This document shows, piece after piece, positions 17,105-26,146 of a stretch of 64,000 nucleotides of DNA. The stretch is from positions 682,001 through 746,000 of the forward strand of contig NZ_CABPSF010000002.1 in NCBI RefSeq assembly GCF_902459685.1. Reading direction: 5' to 3'. The stretch comes from Pandoraea iniqua (GTDB lineage: Bacteria; Pseudomonadota; Gammaproteobacteria; Burkholderiales; Burkholderiaceae). The position numbers and the translations under genes are program-made. The notes beneath the pieces are model-generated. The model saw only the letters and a program-made list of their open reading frames with translations. It made no database searches and had not been told where the DNA came from. Every line of letters starts with the position of its first letter. The stretch's first letter is position 1.

Positions 17105-19191
17105 GCGCTTCGAATTCTCAAGGGCCGTTGATAGCAGACCTCTCGCGCGGTGCACGTGCCGGGGGGACGGAAAGCCATTTGGTCAGGCTGGCGTTGATCG
17201 TCGGGCTCCCCACATTGTTGTTGATCGTCTGGACGTTCACATCGTTGCGGCCCGCCGGTGTCGATATGCCCGCGTTTGGCGCAGCGGTCTGGCAAGCCCT
17301 CAACCATGGCGTGCCCGCGACGGATGCGACGGGGCAGACGCCCGCCAGCGCGATGTCGGCGCTGCTCGTGAGCTACGCATGGTTGCCGCGTCTGGTGATG
17401 GCGGCGTTGGCAGGCGCGGGGCTCGCACTCGCGGGGGTGATGTTCCAGCAGGTGCTGCGCAATCCGCTCGCCGAACCGCTCACGCTCGGCGTCGCCTCCG
17501 GGGCTTATCTGGTGCTTGCCGCTGCGGCGATCTGGCTGCCGACGCTCGCGCTGGCATGGCGCGCGAGTCTGGCGTTCGGCGGGGCGGCACTGGCCATCGG
17601 CATCGTGATGGGGCTGACGTGGCGCAGCCGCTTCGCCGCGGTGCCGGTCATTCTCGCGGGCATGATCGTCAACCTGTATTTCGGCGGTCTGACGATCATG
17701 CTGTCGATGACCCATGAGCGCGCGCTGGTCGGCGTGTTCGCGTGGGGCGCTGGCTCGCTCGTGCAGAACGGCTGGAACGACACGCTCTGGTTACTGCCAC
17801 GCGTGGTTGTCGGTGCCGTGGCCGCCGCGCTGCTGCTGCGTCCGCTCACGCTCTTCGTGCTCGACGATCGCAGCGTGGGGCAACTCGGCGCGCGTGTGGC
17901 GTGGATTCGTTCTGCCGGGCTGGCGGTCGCCGTGGTGCTCTCGGCCTGCATCGTGAGTGCGGTCGGCATCATCGGTTTTATCGGTCTCGCTGGCCCGCAA
18001 CTGGTGCGTCTGGCCGGTGCACGGCGCCTGCGGGATCAATTGCTCTGGGCGCCGATGATCGGTGCGCTGCTGCTGGTGTTCACCGATCAGGTCGTGCAAT
18101 GCCTGCCATTGCTCGACGGCGCGGTGATCCCGACGGGCGCGGCGGCGGCGCTCTTTGGCGGGCCGTTGCTGTTGTGGCTGCTTCGGCGCACGCGTGCCGG
18201 CGAGATCACCTCCCCGGACGCTGCGCCGCCGGCGCGTGCCCGTCATCGCTGGCGTTGGCTCGTGCTGGCGCTTGCCGGCGGGTTGGTGCTCGTGTGGATT
18301 GCGCTGCACACCGGCCGCACGCTGGACGGCTGGCAGTGGCTGAGCGGCACGCAGTGGGCCGACGCGTTGCCGTGGCGCTTGCCGCGACTTGTCGCGTCGG
18401 CGGCGGCGGGTATGACGCTGGCGTTGGCTGGGACGCTGTTGCAGCGCGTGAGCGGCAACCCGATGGCCAGTCCCGAATTGCTTGGTGTGAGCGGCGGGGC
18501 GATGCTCGGCGTGCTGATTCTGACGTGGACGGTGAGCGGTCCGGCGGCGACGACGTTGTTCAGTGCGGCATTTGCCGGGGCCGCGATCAGTTTGGCGGTC
18601 ATGCTCTGGCTGGGGCGAAGTGGCGGCTTTTCGCCAACGCGCATGCTGCTGGCGGGCGTGGCGATTTCGGGCATGGCGCAGTCGCTCGTGGCGCTTGCCA
18701 CGGCCAGCGGCAATGCGAATTCATTTCTGCTGCGCTCGTTGATGCTGGGGCTCACCTACATCGTCGGGCCGGGCATTGCGGCGGGCGCGGCGCTGGCGGC
18801 CATCGCCGGTCTGGTGCTGACGTGTCTGGCATCGCGCTGGCTCGATCTGTTGCCGATGGGCGACGCGACGGCGCGCGCGGTCGGTATGAACGTGCGCCGG
18901 GCGCGTCTGTGGATCTGGTGTCTGGCGGCGGTACTCAGTGCCGTAGCGACGTTGGTGATCGGACCGTTGTCGTTTGTCGGCCTGCTGGCCCCGCATCTGG
19001 CGCGCATGGCCGGTTTCGGCAAGGCGCGTTCGCAGGCGGTGGCAGCAGGCGTGTCGGGCGCGCTGCTGATGATCGTGGCCGACTGGCTCGGCCGCAATCT
19101 GATGTTCCCGCAGCAGTTGCCTGCGGGGGTACTCGCCATGCTGATCGGTGCGCCGTATCTGTTGTGGCACCTGCGCCGTCAGGTGGCCTGA
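17101..19191 (+). CDS. fhuB: Fe(3+)-hydroxamate ABC transporter permease, double-length
   Basis: Inner-membrane permease of 696 residues, the fused two-halves form typical of FhuB rather than the single-length FecCD form. Each half of about 340 residues repeats the same order: a LPRLV(M/A)AALAGAGLALAG entry helix, a GNP(L/M)A segment that contacts the ATPase (near residues 120 and 455), and a GP(L/Q) helix. It overlaps fhuD by four bases. FhuC is encoded 1.7 kb downstream, beyond an inserted exporter gene, which is unusual. Confidence 0.93.
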   Translation: MSASNSQGPLIADLSRGARAGGTESHLVRLALIVGLPTLLLIVWTFTSLRPAGVDMPAFGAAVWQALNHGVPATDATGQTPASAMSALLVSYAWLPRLVMAALAGAGLALAGVMFQQVLRNPLAEPLTLGVASGAYLVLAAAAIWLPTLALAWRASLAFGGAALAIGIVMGLTWRSRFAAVPVILAGMIVNLYFGGLTIMLSMTHERALVGVFAWGAGSLVQNGWNDTLWLLPRVVVGAVAAALLLRPLTLFVLDDRSVGQLGARVAWIRSAGLAVAVVLSACIVSAVGIIGFIGLAGPQLVRLAGARRLRDQLLWAPMIGALLLVFTDQVVQCLPLLDGAVIPTGAAAALFGGPLLLWLLRRTRAGEITSPDAAPPARARHRWRWLVLALAGGLVLVWIALHTGRTLDGWQWLSGTQWADALPWRLPRLVASAAAGMTLALAGTLLQRVSGNPMASPELLGVSGGAMLGVLILTWTVSGPAATTLFSAAFAGAAISLAVMLWLGRSGGFSPTRMLLAGVAISGMAQSLVALATASGNANSFLLRSLMLGLTYIVGPGIAAGAALAAIAGLVLTCLASRWLDLLPMGDATARAVGMNVRRARLWIWCLAAVLSAVATLVIGPLSFVGLLAPHLARMAGFGKARSQAVAAGVSGALLMIVADWLGRNLMFPQQLPAGVLAMLIGAPYLLWHLRRQVA

Positions 19192-19202
19192 AGTCCCCAA
19201 AA

Positions 19203-19238
19203 ATTACATAAGAAATCACATAAGAAATCACATAACAA
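19203..19238. repeat. Three tandem 12-base repeats between fhuB and the exporter gene
   Basis: ATTACATAAGAA, ATCACATAAGAA and ATCACATAACAA lie head to tail. The AT-rich block precedes the exporter ribosome binding site (GAGAGG at 19241). Unit number could alter leader structure or promoter spacing. Confidence 0.7.
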
Positions 19239-19256
19239 AAGAGAGGTCCCCCTCCT

Positions 19257-20924
19257 ATGTCCTTGTTTTGGCAATTGGTGCGTTCATCCCGATGGCCGCT
19301 GTCCATCGCGTTCATCGGCAGTCTCGTGAGCGGCTTCGGTAACGCCGGTCTAGTCGCCCTCATCAATCAGGCGCTTACCGCGTCGCACGAACAGCTGGGC
19401 ACGCTCGGCCTGCAATTTCTCGGGCTCGGCGTGCTCGTGCTGGTGACGCGCGCGCTGTCGCAAACGCTTTTCATGTCGCTCGGCCAGCGAGCCAAGGCGA
19501 CGCTGCGTATGCAGGTGCTGCGTCGCATCGGCGCGGCGCCGTACGCCAGTCTGGAACGGCATGGCATTGCCCGTGCGCTAGCTGTGCTCACACAGGATCT
19601 CGATGCGGTCGTCGTGTTGTTCGTGAGCCTGCCGGTGCTGGCGATGCAGGGCGCCGTGATTGTCGGCTGTCTCGCGTATCTCGGTTATCTGTCGTGGCAG
19701 ATTCTGGTGTTCGCTGTGGTCACGATCTTCATTGGCGCGGCGGGTTTTCGCATGGCGAATACGCGGGCGCTGCTGCATCTGCGCGGCTCGCGCAAGCGGG
19801 AAGAATCGCTGGTGAAGGACTTTCGCGCGCTCTTCGACGGCGCCAAGGAACTCAAGCTGCATCGCGGTCGCCGCGAGGCGTTCATCGAAGAGCGGCTGGC
19901 TGAGAATGTCGAAGCGGTGCGTGTGCAGCGCACGCGCGGGTACGTGCTGTATGCCGCCGCGGCCAGTTGGGGCAGCTTCATCCTCTTCGCGTTCATCGGC
20001 CTGACGCTGTTCGTGGTGTTGCGTCACGTCGACTTGCCGCCAGCCGTGGTGTCGGGCTACGCGCTGGTGTTCTTGTACATGATCATGCCGATCGAGGGCG
20101 TGCTTTCGTCGCTGCCCGCATTGGGCACGGCGCGGGTGGCGTTCGAGCGGATCGCACAAGTCGAAAGCGAACTGCCGCGTGAATTGCTCCCGGCGGTACC
20201 GGTGCCCGATGCGCCCGCGTTCCACGAGATAGCGCTCGAAGGTGTGACGCATCGCTACTATCGCGAGCAAGAGAACGAGATGTTCACACTGGGCCCGATC
20301 AGTCTGACGTTCCGGCCGGGCGAACTCGTGTATCTGGTCGGTGGCAACGGCAGCGGCAAGACCACGCTGGCCAAGCTGATCGTGGGGTTGTATGGCCCAG
20401 AACATGGCCGGATCACGGTCGATGGCGTGCCGGTGGATGAAGCCGGGCGAGACCGCTATCGTCAGCGGTTCTCGGTGGTGTTCAGCGACTTCTTCTTGTT
20501 CGAACACCTGCTTGGGTTGCCTGCCGACGGGCTGGATGCGCAGGCGAGCGCACTGCTCAAGGCGCTGCAACTCGATCACAAGGTCTCGATTGAAGGCGGC
20601 CGCTTCTCGACGCTTGATCTTTCACAAGGGCAGCGCAAACGGCTCGCGCTGCTGGTCGCGTATCTGGAAGACCGTCCGTTCTATGTGTTTGACGAATGGG
20701 CCGCCGATCAAGACCCGCTCTTCAAGGACGTGTTCTACCGGCAGATGCTGCCCGCACTCAAGGCGCGCGGCAAGACGGTGCTCGTCATCACGCACGACGA
20801 CCGTTACTTCGATCTTGCTGATCGCCTGATTCAACTCGACTACGGGCAGCTTCGTGCGCCGCAGCCGCCTCATTCGACCGATTTCACCCATGCCACCGGC
20901 ACGGCACCTCCTGAACGCTCATGA
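19257..20924 (+). CDS. Cyclic peptide/siderophore exporter, ABC half-transporter (SyrD/PvdE family)
   Basis: Fused membrane and ATPase half-transporter of 555 residues. Six helices (residues about 15-300) precede an ATPase domain with Walker A GGNGSGKTT (from about residue 362), signature LSQGQRKRLAL (about 455) and Walker B FYVFDEWAADQDP (about 475). The DEWAADQDP form is characteristic of the cyclic-peptide transporter family that moves peptide siderophores or precursors to the periplasm (PvdE, OrbE, SyrD). It sits between fhuB and fhuC and overlaps fhuC by four bases. No peptide synthetase is in the window, so export of a siderophore made elsewhere, or recycling, is inferred. Confidence 0.9.
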   Translation: MSLFWQLVRSSRWPLSIAFIGSLVSGFGNAGLVALINQALTASHEQLGTLGLQFLGLGVLVLVTRALSQTLFMSLGQRAKATLRMQVLRRIGAAPYASLERHGIARALAVLTQDLDAVVVLFVSLPVLAMQGAVIVGCLAYLGYLSWQILVFAVVTIFIGAAGFRMANTRALLHLRGSRKREESLVKDFRALFDGAKELKLHRGRREAFIEERLAENVEAVRVQRTRGYVLYAAAASWGSFILFAFIGLTLFVVLRHVDLPPAVVSGYALVFLYMIMPIEGVLSSLPALGTARVAFERIAQVESELPRELLPAVPVPDAPAFHEIALEGVTHRYYREQENEMFTLGPISLTFRPGELVYLVGGNGSGKTTLAKLIVGLYGPEHGRITVDGVPVDEAGRDRYRQRFSVVFSDFFLFEHLLGLPADGLDAQASALLKALQLDHKVSIEGGRFSTLDLSQGQRKRLALLVAYLEDRPFYVFDEWAADQDPLFKDVFYRQMLPALKARGKTVLVITHDDRYFDLADRLIQLDYGQLRAPQPPHSTDFTHATGTAPPERS

Positions 20925-21703
20925 CTGATACTCCGATGTTCGACCTGCGCGAGGTCTCTTTCGCCGTTGAAGGCCGCACGCTGCTCGCGCCGCTCACGCT
21001 GCAACTGGCGGGCGGGCAGGTGCATGGTTTGATCGGCCACAACGGCTCGGGCAAGTCCAGCCTGATCAAGTTGCTCGCCCGCCAGCTCTCCCCGGTCAGC
21101 GGTGAGATTCATTTCGAAGGCAAGACGCTCTCGTCTTGGGGCGCGCGCGAGTTTGCGCGCCGGGTGGCATATCTGCCGCAACAGCCGCCGGCGGCTGCCG
21201 GGATGACGGTGGCCGAACTGGTCGCGCTGGGGCGCTATCCGTGGCACGGTGCGCTCGGGCGTTTCGATGCGAAGGACCATGAGGCCGTGCAGAACGCGAT
21301 GGCACAGACCGACGTGGCGGTGTTTGCCGACCGGCTGGTCGAATCGCTTTCGGGCGGCGAGCGCCAGCGGGTGTGGCTCGCGATGCTCGTGGCGCAGCAG
21401 GCGCAATGCCTGTTGCTCGACGAGCCGACGTCGGCGCTCGACGTGGCGCATCAACTCGACGTGCTCAAGCTCGTGCGCGAATTGGCCGACACGCATGGCT
21501 TGGGCGTGGTGATCGTGCTGCACGACGTGAACATGGCCGCGCGGTTCTGCGATTCGCTGCTGGCGCTCAAGCAAGGCAAACCGATTGCGCGCGGCACGCC
21601 GACAGAACTGATGTCGCCAGCCACGCTGCAAACCATCTACGGTGTGCCGATGGGCGTGCTGCCTAATCCCGACGGCGGCATGCCGGTGAGCTACGCGCGC
21701 TGA
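20921..21703 (+). CDS. fhuC: Fe(3+)-hydroxamate ABC transporter ATP-binding protein
   Basis: ATPase of 260 residues that powers FhuB. Walker A is GHNGSGKSS (residues 39-47), the Q-loop region reads VAYLPQQPP, the signature is LSGGERQRVWLAMLVAQ (from about 143) and Walker B is CLLLDEPTSALD (about 163). The stretches GRYPWHGALGRF and YGVPMGVLPNP match FhuC closely and separate it from FecE and BtuD types. It overlaps the exporter gene by four bases, is the last gene of the operon, and is convergent with the second AraC gene. Confidence 0.95.
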   Translation: MTDTPMFDLREVSFAVEGRTLLAPLTLQLAGGQVHGLIGHNGSGKSSLIKLLARQLSPVSGEIHFEGKTLSSWGAREFARRVAYLPQQPPAAAGMTVAELVALGRYPWHGALGRFDAKDHEAVQNAMAQTDVAVFADRLVESLSGGERQRVWLAMLVAQQAQCLLLDEPTSALDVAHQLDVLKLVRELADTHGLGVVIVLHDVNMAARFCDSLLALKQGKPIARGTPTELMSPATLQTIYGVPMGVLPNPDGGMPVSYAR

Positions 21704-21727
21704 AGGCCGACGTCTCCCGCAGGACCA

Positions 21728-22513
21728 TCACGCGTCGGCCAGATAGCGCTGCGGGGTGCGCCCCGTGATCTGTTTGAACATCACGATGAACGCACTCGCG
21801 CTGGCGTAGCCGAAGGCATCCGCTGTGGCGGCCACCGACGCGCCATGCGCGAGCTGAGAAATGGCTTCCGCCACGCGCAGGTGTTGACGCCACGTGACGA
21901 ACGTCATGTCCGTCTCCGCCTGAAAGTGACGAGCCAGCGTGCGCCCGCTCACCCCGAACTGTTCTCCCCAGAAGTCGAGCGTCAGTTTGCTGGCGGGGTC
22001 GTTCATGAGGTGTTCGCAGATGGCTTGCAGGCGGGCATCGCGTGGCACCGGCACACCCCGCTCCGGCGTCGCCGCAGACTCGCGCAGCACCCCCATGAGC
22101 GGCGGCACCGACAGCGCCGCGCGGCTCGTGGGACCGTAGCTGTCGCCTTCGCGGCCCACGGTCGCGGCCAATTCGCGAATGAGCGGTGTCGCCGCAATCA
22201 CATTGGGGCGGGTCCAGTCCCACGGGAATTGCTTCGGCTCGAAGTAGACGTTGCACATCTGCGTGTCGCCCACCGCATGCAGCTCGTGCTCGACGTCTGA
22301 GGGCAGCCACAACGCACGTGTCGGCGGCAGTGTCCAGATCGCGAGCGGGGTGAGCGCGCGCACTACGCCGCGCACGGGAAACACCAGTTGACCGTGCCGA
22401 TGACGGTGCCAGATGAGTCGCTCGCCATGGCGATACGTCGTCACCTGCGCAAAGACATCGCGAGGCAGCGGACGCACCGAATCGGGGAATCGCTTGCGCA
22501 AAAAATCGTTCAT
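21728..22513 (-). CDS. AraC family regulator with cupin domain (second copy)
   Basis: 261 residues, paralogous to the AraC gene at 12907-13698. They share WHRHRHGQLVFPVRGVVRALTP, a TLPPTRALWLP stretch and HELHAVG in the cupin, and a closely similar C-terminal helix-turn-helix ending AFGYASASAFIVMFKQITGRTPQRYL. It is divergent from the TonB receptor gene at 22804 and shares the intergenic region with a Fur-like site. It probably regulates that receptor in response to its siderophore, the role known for AraC regulators of the PchR, YbtA and AlcR kind. The cupin-type sensor differs from PchR, so ligand sensing remains an inference. Confidence 0.88.
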   Translation of the reverse strand: MNDFLRKRFPDSVRPLPRDVFAQVTTYRHGERLIWHRHRHGQLVFPVRGVVRALTPLAIWTLPPTRALWLPSDVEHELHAVGDTQMCNVYFEPKQFPWDWTRPNVIAATPLIRELAATVGREGDSYGPTSRAALSVPPLMGVLRESAATPERGVPVPRDARLQAICEHLMNDPASKLTLDFWGEQFGVSGRTLARHFQAETDMTFVTWRQHLRVAEAISQLAHGASVAATADAFGYASASAFIVMFKQITGRTPQRYLADA

Positions 22514-22601
22514 ACGCGTTACTGTTTTCGGGTGTCGTCAATCGGACGTTGAATGTCAAAAAATCGATATTTATTGTCGTCCTTGCTTTTTCTTAACCCG
22601 A

Positions 22602-22667
22602 TATTCTCCATAGCCATCAATGTGTTGCGCCGGACCACACGCAAATTTAGTAATGAGTCTCATTTGC
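22602..22667 (+). promoter_or_regulatory. Receptor promoter region with palindromic Fur-like site (second copy)
   Basis: TATTCT at 22602 and ATAGCCAT at 22610 are followed 38 bases later by TAGTAATGAGTCTCATTT. AATGAGTCTCATT (22652-22664) is a perfect palindrome of Fur-box type, and an outer GCAAAT/ATTTGC pair (22641, 22662) flanks it. This parallels the region at 13845-13910. Confidence 0.6.
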
Positions 22668-22803
22668 GATATTTCCCGCCAGTGTAGCGGGATTTAGCCC
22701 TTCGGGGGCTGGCGCGGCCGTCCACTACAAAACATCCGTCATACCCGTCAGACCCTAGGGTCACGAATCATCGATCGCCGGCTGAGGCCGGCAATAAGGG
22801 GAA

Positions 22804-25011
22804 GTGTTGTCAACGATGCAAACGAATCAGAACCAGAAACCTCACCGCGCGGCTCGGGGCCGTATGACTGACGGTGCGAGGGCAGGGCAGTCGCACCGCG
22901 CGTTTCGCTACACGCCCATGGCACTCGCCATGCTGATGTTCACCGCGACAGCTGCACAAGCGCAGACGGCTGCCGCGACGGCACCCGCAGGCACTGCTGC
23001 CGCGCTGCCGGCCGTGACCGTCAACGCCCAGCGCGATGCACAGACGGAAGGGACTGATTCGTACGGCACGCCGACGACCACCATCGGCAAGACGCAACAG
23101 GCACTCAAGGACATTCCGAATTCGGTGTCGGTCGTCACCCGCGCCCGCATGGACGATCAGGCCATGACCTCGGTGTCGGATGCCCTGCAATACACCACCG
23201 GCATCACGGCAGTGAACTATGGCGACGGCACGTACTACTTCAATGCGCGGGGGTATAACGTCGGCGTGGAGTTCGACGGGGTGTCGATTCTGAGCGGCAT
23301 TCAGTACCAGCCGCAGTTCGATCTGTCGATGTACGACCGCGTGGAAGTCTTCCGTGGCCCGGCCGGGTTGCTCGATGGCACGGGCGAGCCGGGCGGCACC
23401 GTCAATCTGGTGCGCAAGCGCCCGGGCGACACGTTTGCCGTGCGCAGCGAGACGTCCCTCGGTTCGTGGGCGCACTACCGCCAGATGATCGACGTGACCG
23501 GTCCGCTCAACGACAGCGGCACGATTCGCGGCCGCGCCGTGCTCACGGGCGACACCGGTAACAAGTCGATCACGCGGGCGAGCGAGCGCAAGTTTCTCGC
23601 GTACGGCGCGCTCGAATTCGATCTCACGCCGCGCACGCTGCTTTCGCTCTCGGGCTCGTATCAGGTCAACCCGCTCGACGCGTTCGACTATGGCCAGTCG
23701 CTGCTGACCAACCGTCAGTTCTTGAAGGCGCCGGTCAATTCCAACTTCTCGCCGGACTGGAACTACAGCTGGACGGCGATGCAGGAGGTCAACGCCAAGC
23801 TTGAACACCGCTTCGATGGCGGCGTCGTCTCCACGACGACGGTCAACTACCGGCATCTGTTGAGCAACAGCAAGTACGCCTATCTCGGGCCGGGCATCAA
23901 CCCGGTGACCTTGACGGCCAACTATGCCGGGCAGTCGCAGCGCATGGAGAACAACCTGTTCGGCGTCGACTCGCATCTCTCGGGGCCGGTCGAGGCGTTC
24001 GGTCGAAAGCATGAATGGCTGGCCGGGGTGAACTATCAGATGACGCAGCAGCGCAGCCTGTCGGGCTACGAGAGTCTGGGCAACTTCAGCATTTTCGCGC
24101 CGCCGAGCGTCGAGCCGACGATTCCGTTCGATTACGGCAACAACCTGCGCATGCAGCAGTTCGGTGTGTACGGTCAGGCGCGCCTACGCGTGCTCGACCC
24201 GCTCACCGTCGTGCTGGGCGGGCGCGAGGCGTGGTATCAGCAGCAGAGCCAGAGCCTGATCCCGACGGAAACGCCATGGACCACGACGTCGCGGGCGAAT
24301 CACAAGTTCATTCCGTATGGCGGCGTCGTGCTGGCGATTACGCCGCTGATCAACGCGTACTTCAACTATTCGAAGATCTTCGCGCCGCAAACGGCGACCA
24401 CGTTCGACGGTCAGGGGTTGGCGCCGCGTGAGGGGCAGCAGTACGAAATCGGGATGAAGGGCGCGTTTCTCGATGGCCGTCTGAATGCGACGGTGGCGGC
24501 GTTCCGCATGACCGACGTCAACCGTGCGGTGGCCGACCCGCTGCATCCGACGGGGTCGGTGGCGGCAGGCTCGGCACGCAGTCAGGGCTGGGAAGCCGAA
24601 GTGAACGGCCAGATCACGCGCAACTGGAATGTCTATGCCGGTTACACGCTGCTGAATTCGCGCTTTGAGAACGATCCGCAGCAGGCCGGTCAGTCGCTGG
24701 ACGGCGAGGAGCCGCAGCACCTGTTCAAGCTGTACACGACGTATCGCTTCTCGGACGGCATGTTGAACGGGCTGCGTCTGGGCGGTGGCGTGCGGGTGCA
24801 AAGCGCGACGTATCGCACCGTGGGCGCCGTGCAGGGCGGCTATGCGGTGTGGGACGCGATGGTGGCCTATCGCTTTAACCGTCGCCTTGAAGCGCAGTTC
24901 AACGTGAACAATCTGTTCGACCGCGAGTATTACGCGCGGGTGCCGTCGACGTTCTACGGCGAGTACGGCCAGCGCCGTAATTTCATGCTCACGTTGCGGG
25001 CCGACTATTGA
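22804..25011 (+). CDS. TonB-dependent siderophore receptor (FpvA/FhuE-like)
   Basis: Outer-membrane ferric-siderophore receptor of 735 residues. A long basic N-terminus leads into a signal peptide ending AQAQ. The plug includes [41 protein letters not shown] and [19 protein letters not shown], typical of the coprogen/pyoverdine receptor group. The barrel ends with TLRADY. No N-terminal signalling (STN) domain is seen, in keeping with AraC rather than sigma-factor control. The start is uncertain: GTG at 22804 is close behind AAGGGG, TTG at 22807 is better spaced, and ATG at 22816 is the first ATG. Confidence 0.92.
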   Translation: MLSTMQTNQNQKPHRAARGRMTDGARAGQSHRAFRYTPMALAMLMFTATAAQAQTAAATAPAGTAAALPAVTVNAQRDAQTEGTDSYGTPTTTIGKTQQALKDIPNSVSVVTRARMDDQAMTSVSDALQYTTGITAVNYGDGTYYFNARGYNVGVEFDGVSILSGIQYQPQFDLSMYDRVEVFRGPAGLLDGTGEPGGTVNLVRKRPGDTFAVRSETSLGSWAHYRQMIDVTGPLNDSGTIRGRAVLTGDTGNKSITRASERKFLAYGALEFDLTPRTLLSLSGSYQVNPLDAFDYGQSLLTNRQFLKAPVNSNFSPDWNYSWTAMQEVNAKLEHRFDGGVVSTTTVNYRHLLSNSKYAYLGPGINPVTLTANYAGQSQRMENNLFGVDSHLSGPVEAFGRKHEWLAGVNYQMTQQRSLSGYESLGNFSIFAPPSVEPTIPFDYGNNLRMQQFGVYGQARLRVLDPLTVVLGGREAWYQQQSQSLIPTETPWTTTSRANHKFIPYGGVVLAITPLINAYFNYSKIFAPQTATTFDGQGLAPREGQQYEIGMKGAFLDGRLNATVAAFRMTDVNRAVADPLHPTGSVAAGSARSQGWEAEVNGQITRNWNVYAGYTLLNSRFENDPQQAGQSLDGEEPQHLFKLYTTYRFSDGMLNGLRLGGGVRVQSATYRTVGAVQGGYAVWDAMVAYRFNRRLEAQFNVNNLFDREYYARVPSTFYGEYGQRRNFMLTLRADY

Positions 25012-25063
25012 GCGGAGGCTGCCCCGGCGACGCTGCCTTCCCCCGTGGCATGGGCTGCACGGG

Positions 25064-25097
25064 GGCGGCCGCAGTGCTTCGGTACTGCGAAGCCGCC
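25064..25097 (+). terminator. Hairpin after the TonB receptor gene
   Basis: GGCGGC, C, GCAGT, an 8-base loop, ACTGC, GAA, GCCGCC: an 11-base-pair stem with a small bulge, 53 bases past the receptor stop. The following T-tract is weak (AAATTTTC), so it may be an inefficient terminator or leader structure for ribA. Confidence 0.45.
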
Positions 25098-25190
25098 GTC
25101 GGCCGAAATTTTCAAATGGCGGTACACTCCTGCGACACGCCTGTTTTTCCTGTCGGCGCTTCTCAGATTTCTGCCCGTTTGAACGACATC

Positions 25191-25853
25191 ATGAAGTCCC
25201 CTGGTTCTGCTTCCCCCGCACCGGCGCATGACGCCGGTGAATGCGTCACGCTCGTCGCCACGGCGACCCTGCCTACCCGCTACGGTACTTTCGCTTCGCA
25301 TGCATTTCGCGTCAAAGACAGCGATAACGAACACCTCGCGCTGGTGATGGGCGATGTCGCGGGCGAAATCACGGACGAAACGCCGGCACCGCTGGTGCGT
25401 CTGCACTCCGAATGCCTGACCGGCGACGTTTTCGGCTCGTATCGCTGTGATTGCGGCGAACAGCTCGATGCGGCCATGCGCAAGATCGCCGCCGAAGGCC
25501 GGGGCGTCATGTTGTATCTGCGCGGCCATGAAGGCCGTGGTATCGGCCTGAGCAATAAGATTCGCGCCTATCTGCTGCAAGAGCAGGGGCGCGATACGGT
25601 TGAGGCCAACCTCGATCTCGGCCTGCCCGACGATGCCCGCGAGTACGATTCGGCCGCCGCTATTCTGCGCATTCTGGGCGTGAGTTCGGTGCGCTTGATG
25701 AGCAACAATCCGAAGAAGTTCGACACGCTCGTCAAGCACGGCATCCCCGTGTGCGAACGCGTGGCGCTGGACGTGCCGGTGCGCGAAGAGAACCAACGCT
25801 ACATCCGCACCAAGCAGGTCAAGTTCGGGCACTACTTCGAAGAGAACGAATAA
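25191..25853 (+). CDS. ribA: GTP cyclohydrolase II (riboflavin synthesis)
   Basis: Opens the imidazole ring of GTP, the first step of riboflavin, FMN and FAD synthesis in the cytoplasm. 220 residues. The zinc ligands are C75, C86 and C88 in [18 protein letters not shown], with the same spacing as E. coli Rib[28 protein letters not shown]-like [15 protein letters not shown] and LMSNNPKK complete the active site. The ATG at 25191 gives the standard length; the frame is open to 25008. No DHBP synthase domain is fused. It lies between iron-transport operons and apart from any other rib gene. An extra ribA copy feeding flavin-dependent iron reduction is a reasonable inference. Confidence 0.93.
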   Translation: MKSPGSASPAPAHDAGECVTLVATATLPTRYGTFASHAFRVKDSDNEHLALVMGDVAGEITDETPAPLVRLHSECLTGDVFGSYRCDCGEQLDAAMRKIAAEGRGVMLYLRGHEGRGIGLSNKIRAYLLQEQGRDTVEANLDLGLPDDAREYDSAAAILRILGVSSVRLMSNNPKKFDTLVKHGIPVCERVALDVPVREENQRYIRTKQVKFGHYFEENE

Positions 25854-25870
25854 GCCTACGTTCTGTGCCC

Positions 25871-26146
25871 CTAACGGCGGCGCTCGCCCACGATGAGGGC
25901 GAGATACACCAGACCGGCCGCCGCGCTGGTCTGGCCGCTGTAGTTCACCAGTCCCATCCCCCAGCCCTGACGCGTCACGATCACGGCCAGCGCCACGATC
26001 AACGCACCCCATCCCGCAATCCGTAACCGGCGAGTCCGCGAGCGCGAGAGTATGGCGTTGAAGAATGTCTGCTGCTGTCGCTCCGTCGCTAACGCCAAGG
26101 CAGCAAAGCCCGCCAGACAAATGAGGAAGGTGGTGAGATGCATCAC
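25871..26146 (-). CDS. DUF3325 small membrane protein, iron-cluster associated
   Basis: 91 residues with three predicted membrane helices (about 3-20, 43-60 and 70-85) and a basic loop SRSRTRRLR. The content fits the DUF3325 family, which recurs beside PepSY and DUF3649 genes in iron-uptake clusters; the biochemical role is unknown. It overlaps the PepSY gene by four bases and is the last gene of the leftward FecI to DUF3325 block. It is convergent with ribA. Confidence 0.75.
   Translation of the reverse strand: MMHLTTFLICLAGFAALALATERQQQTFFNAILSRSRTRRLRIAGWGALIVALAVIVTRQGWGMGLVNYSGQTSAAAGLVYLALIVGERRR

Noticed and set aside
19203-19238. Tandem 12-base repeats as a CRISPR array
   Set aside because: Units are directly adjacent without spacers and too short.
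25012-25190. FMN riboswitch before ribA
   Set aside because: The conserved RFN-element segments were not seen; only one plain hairpin is present.
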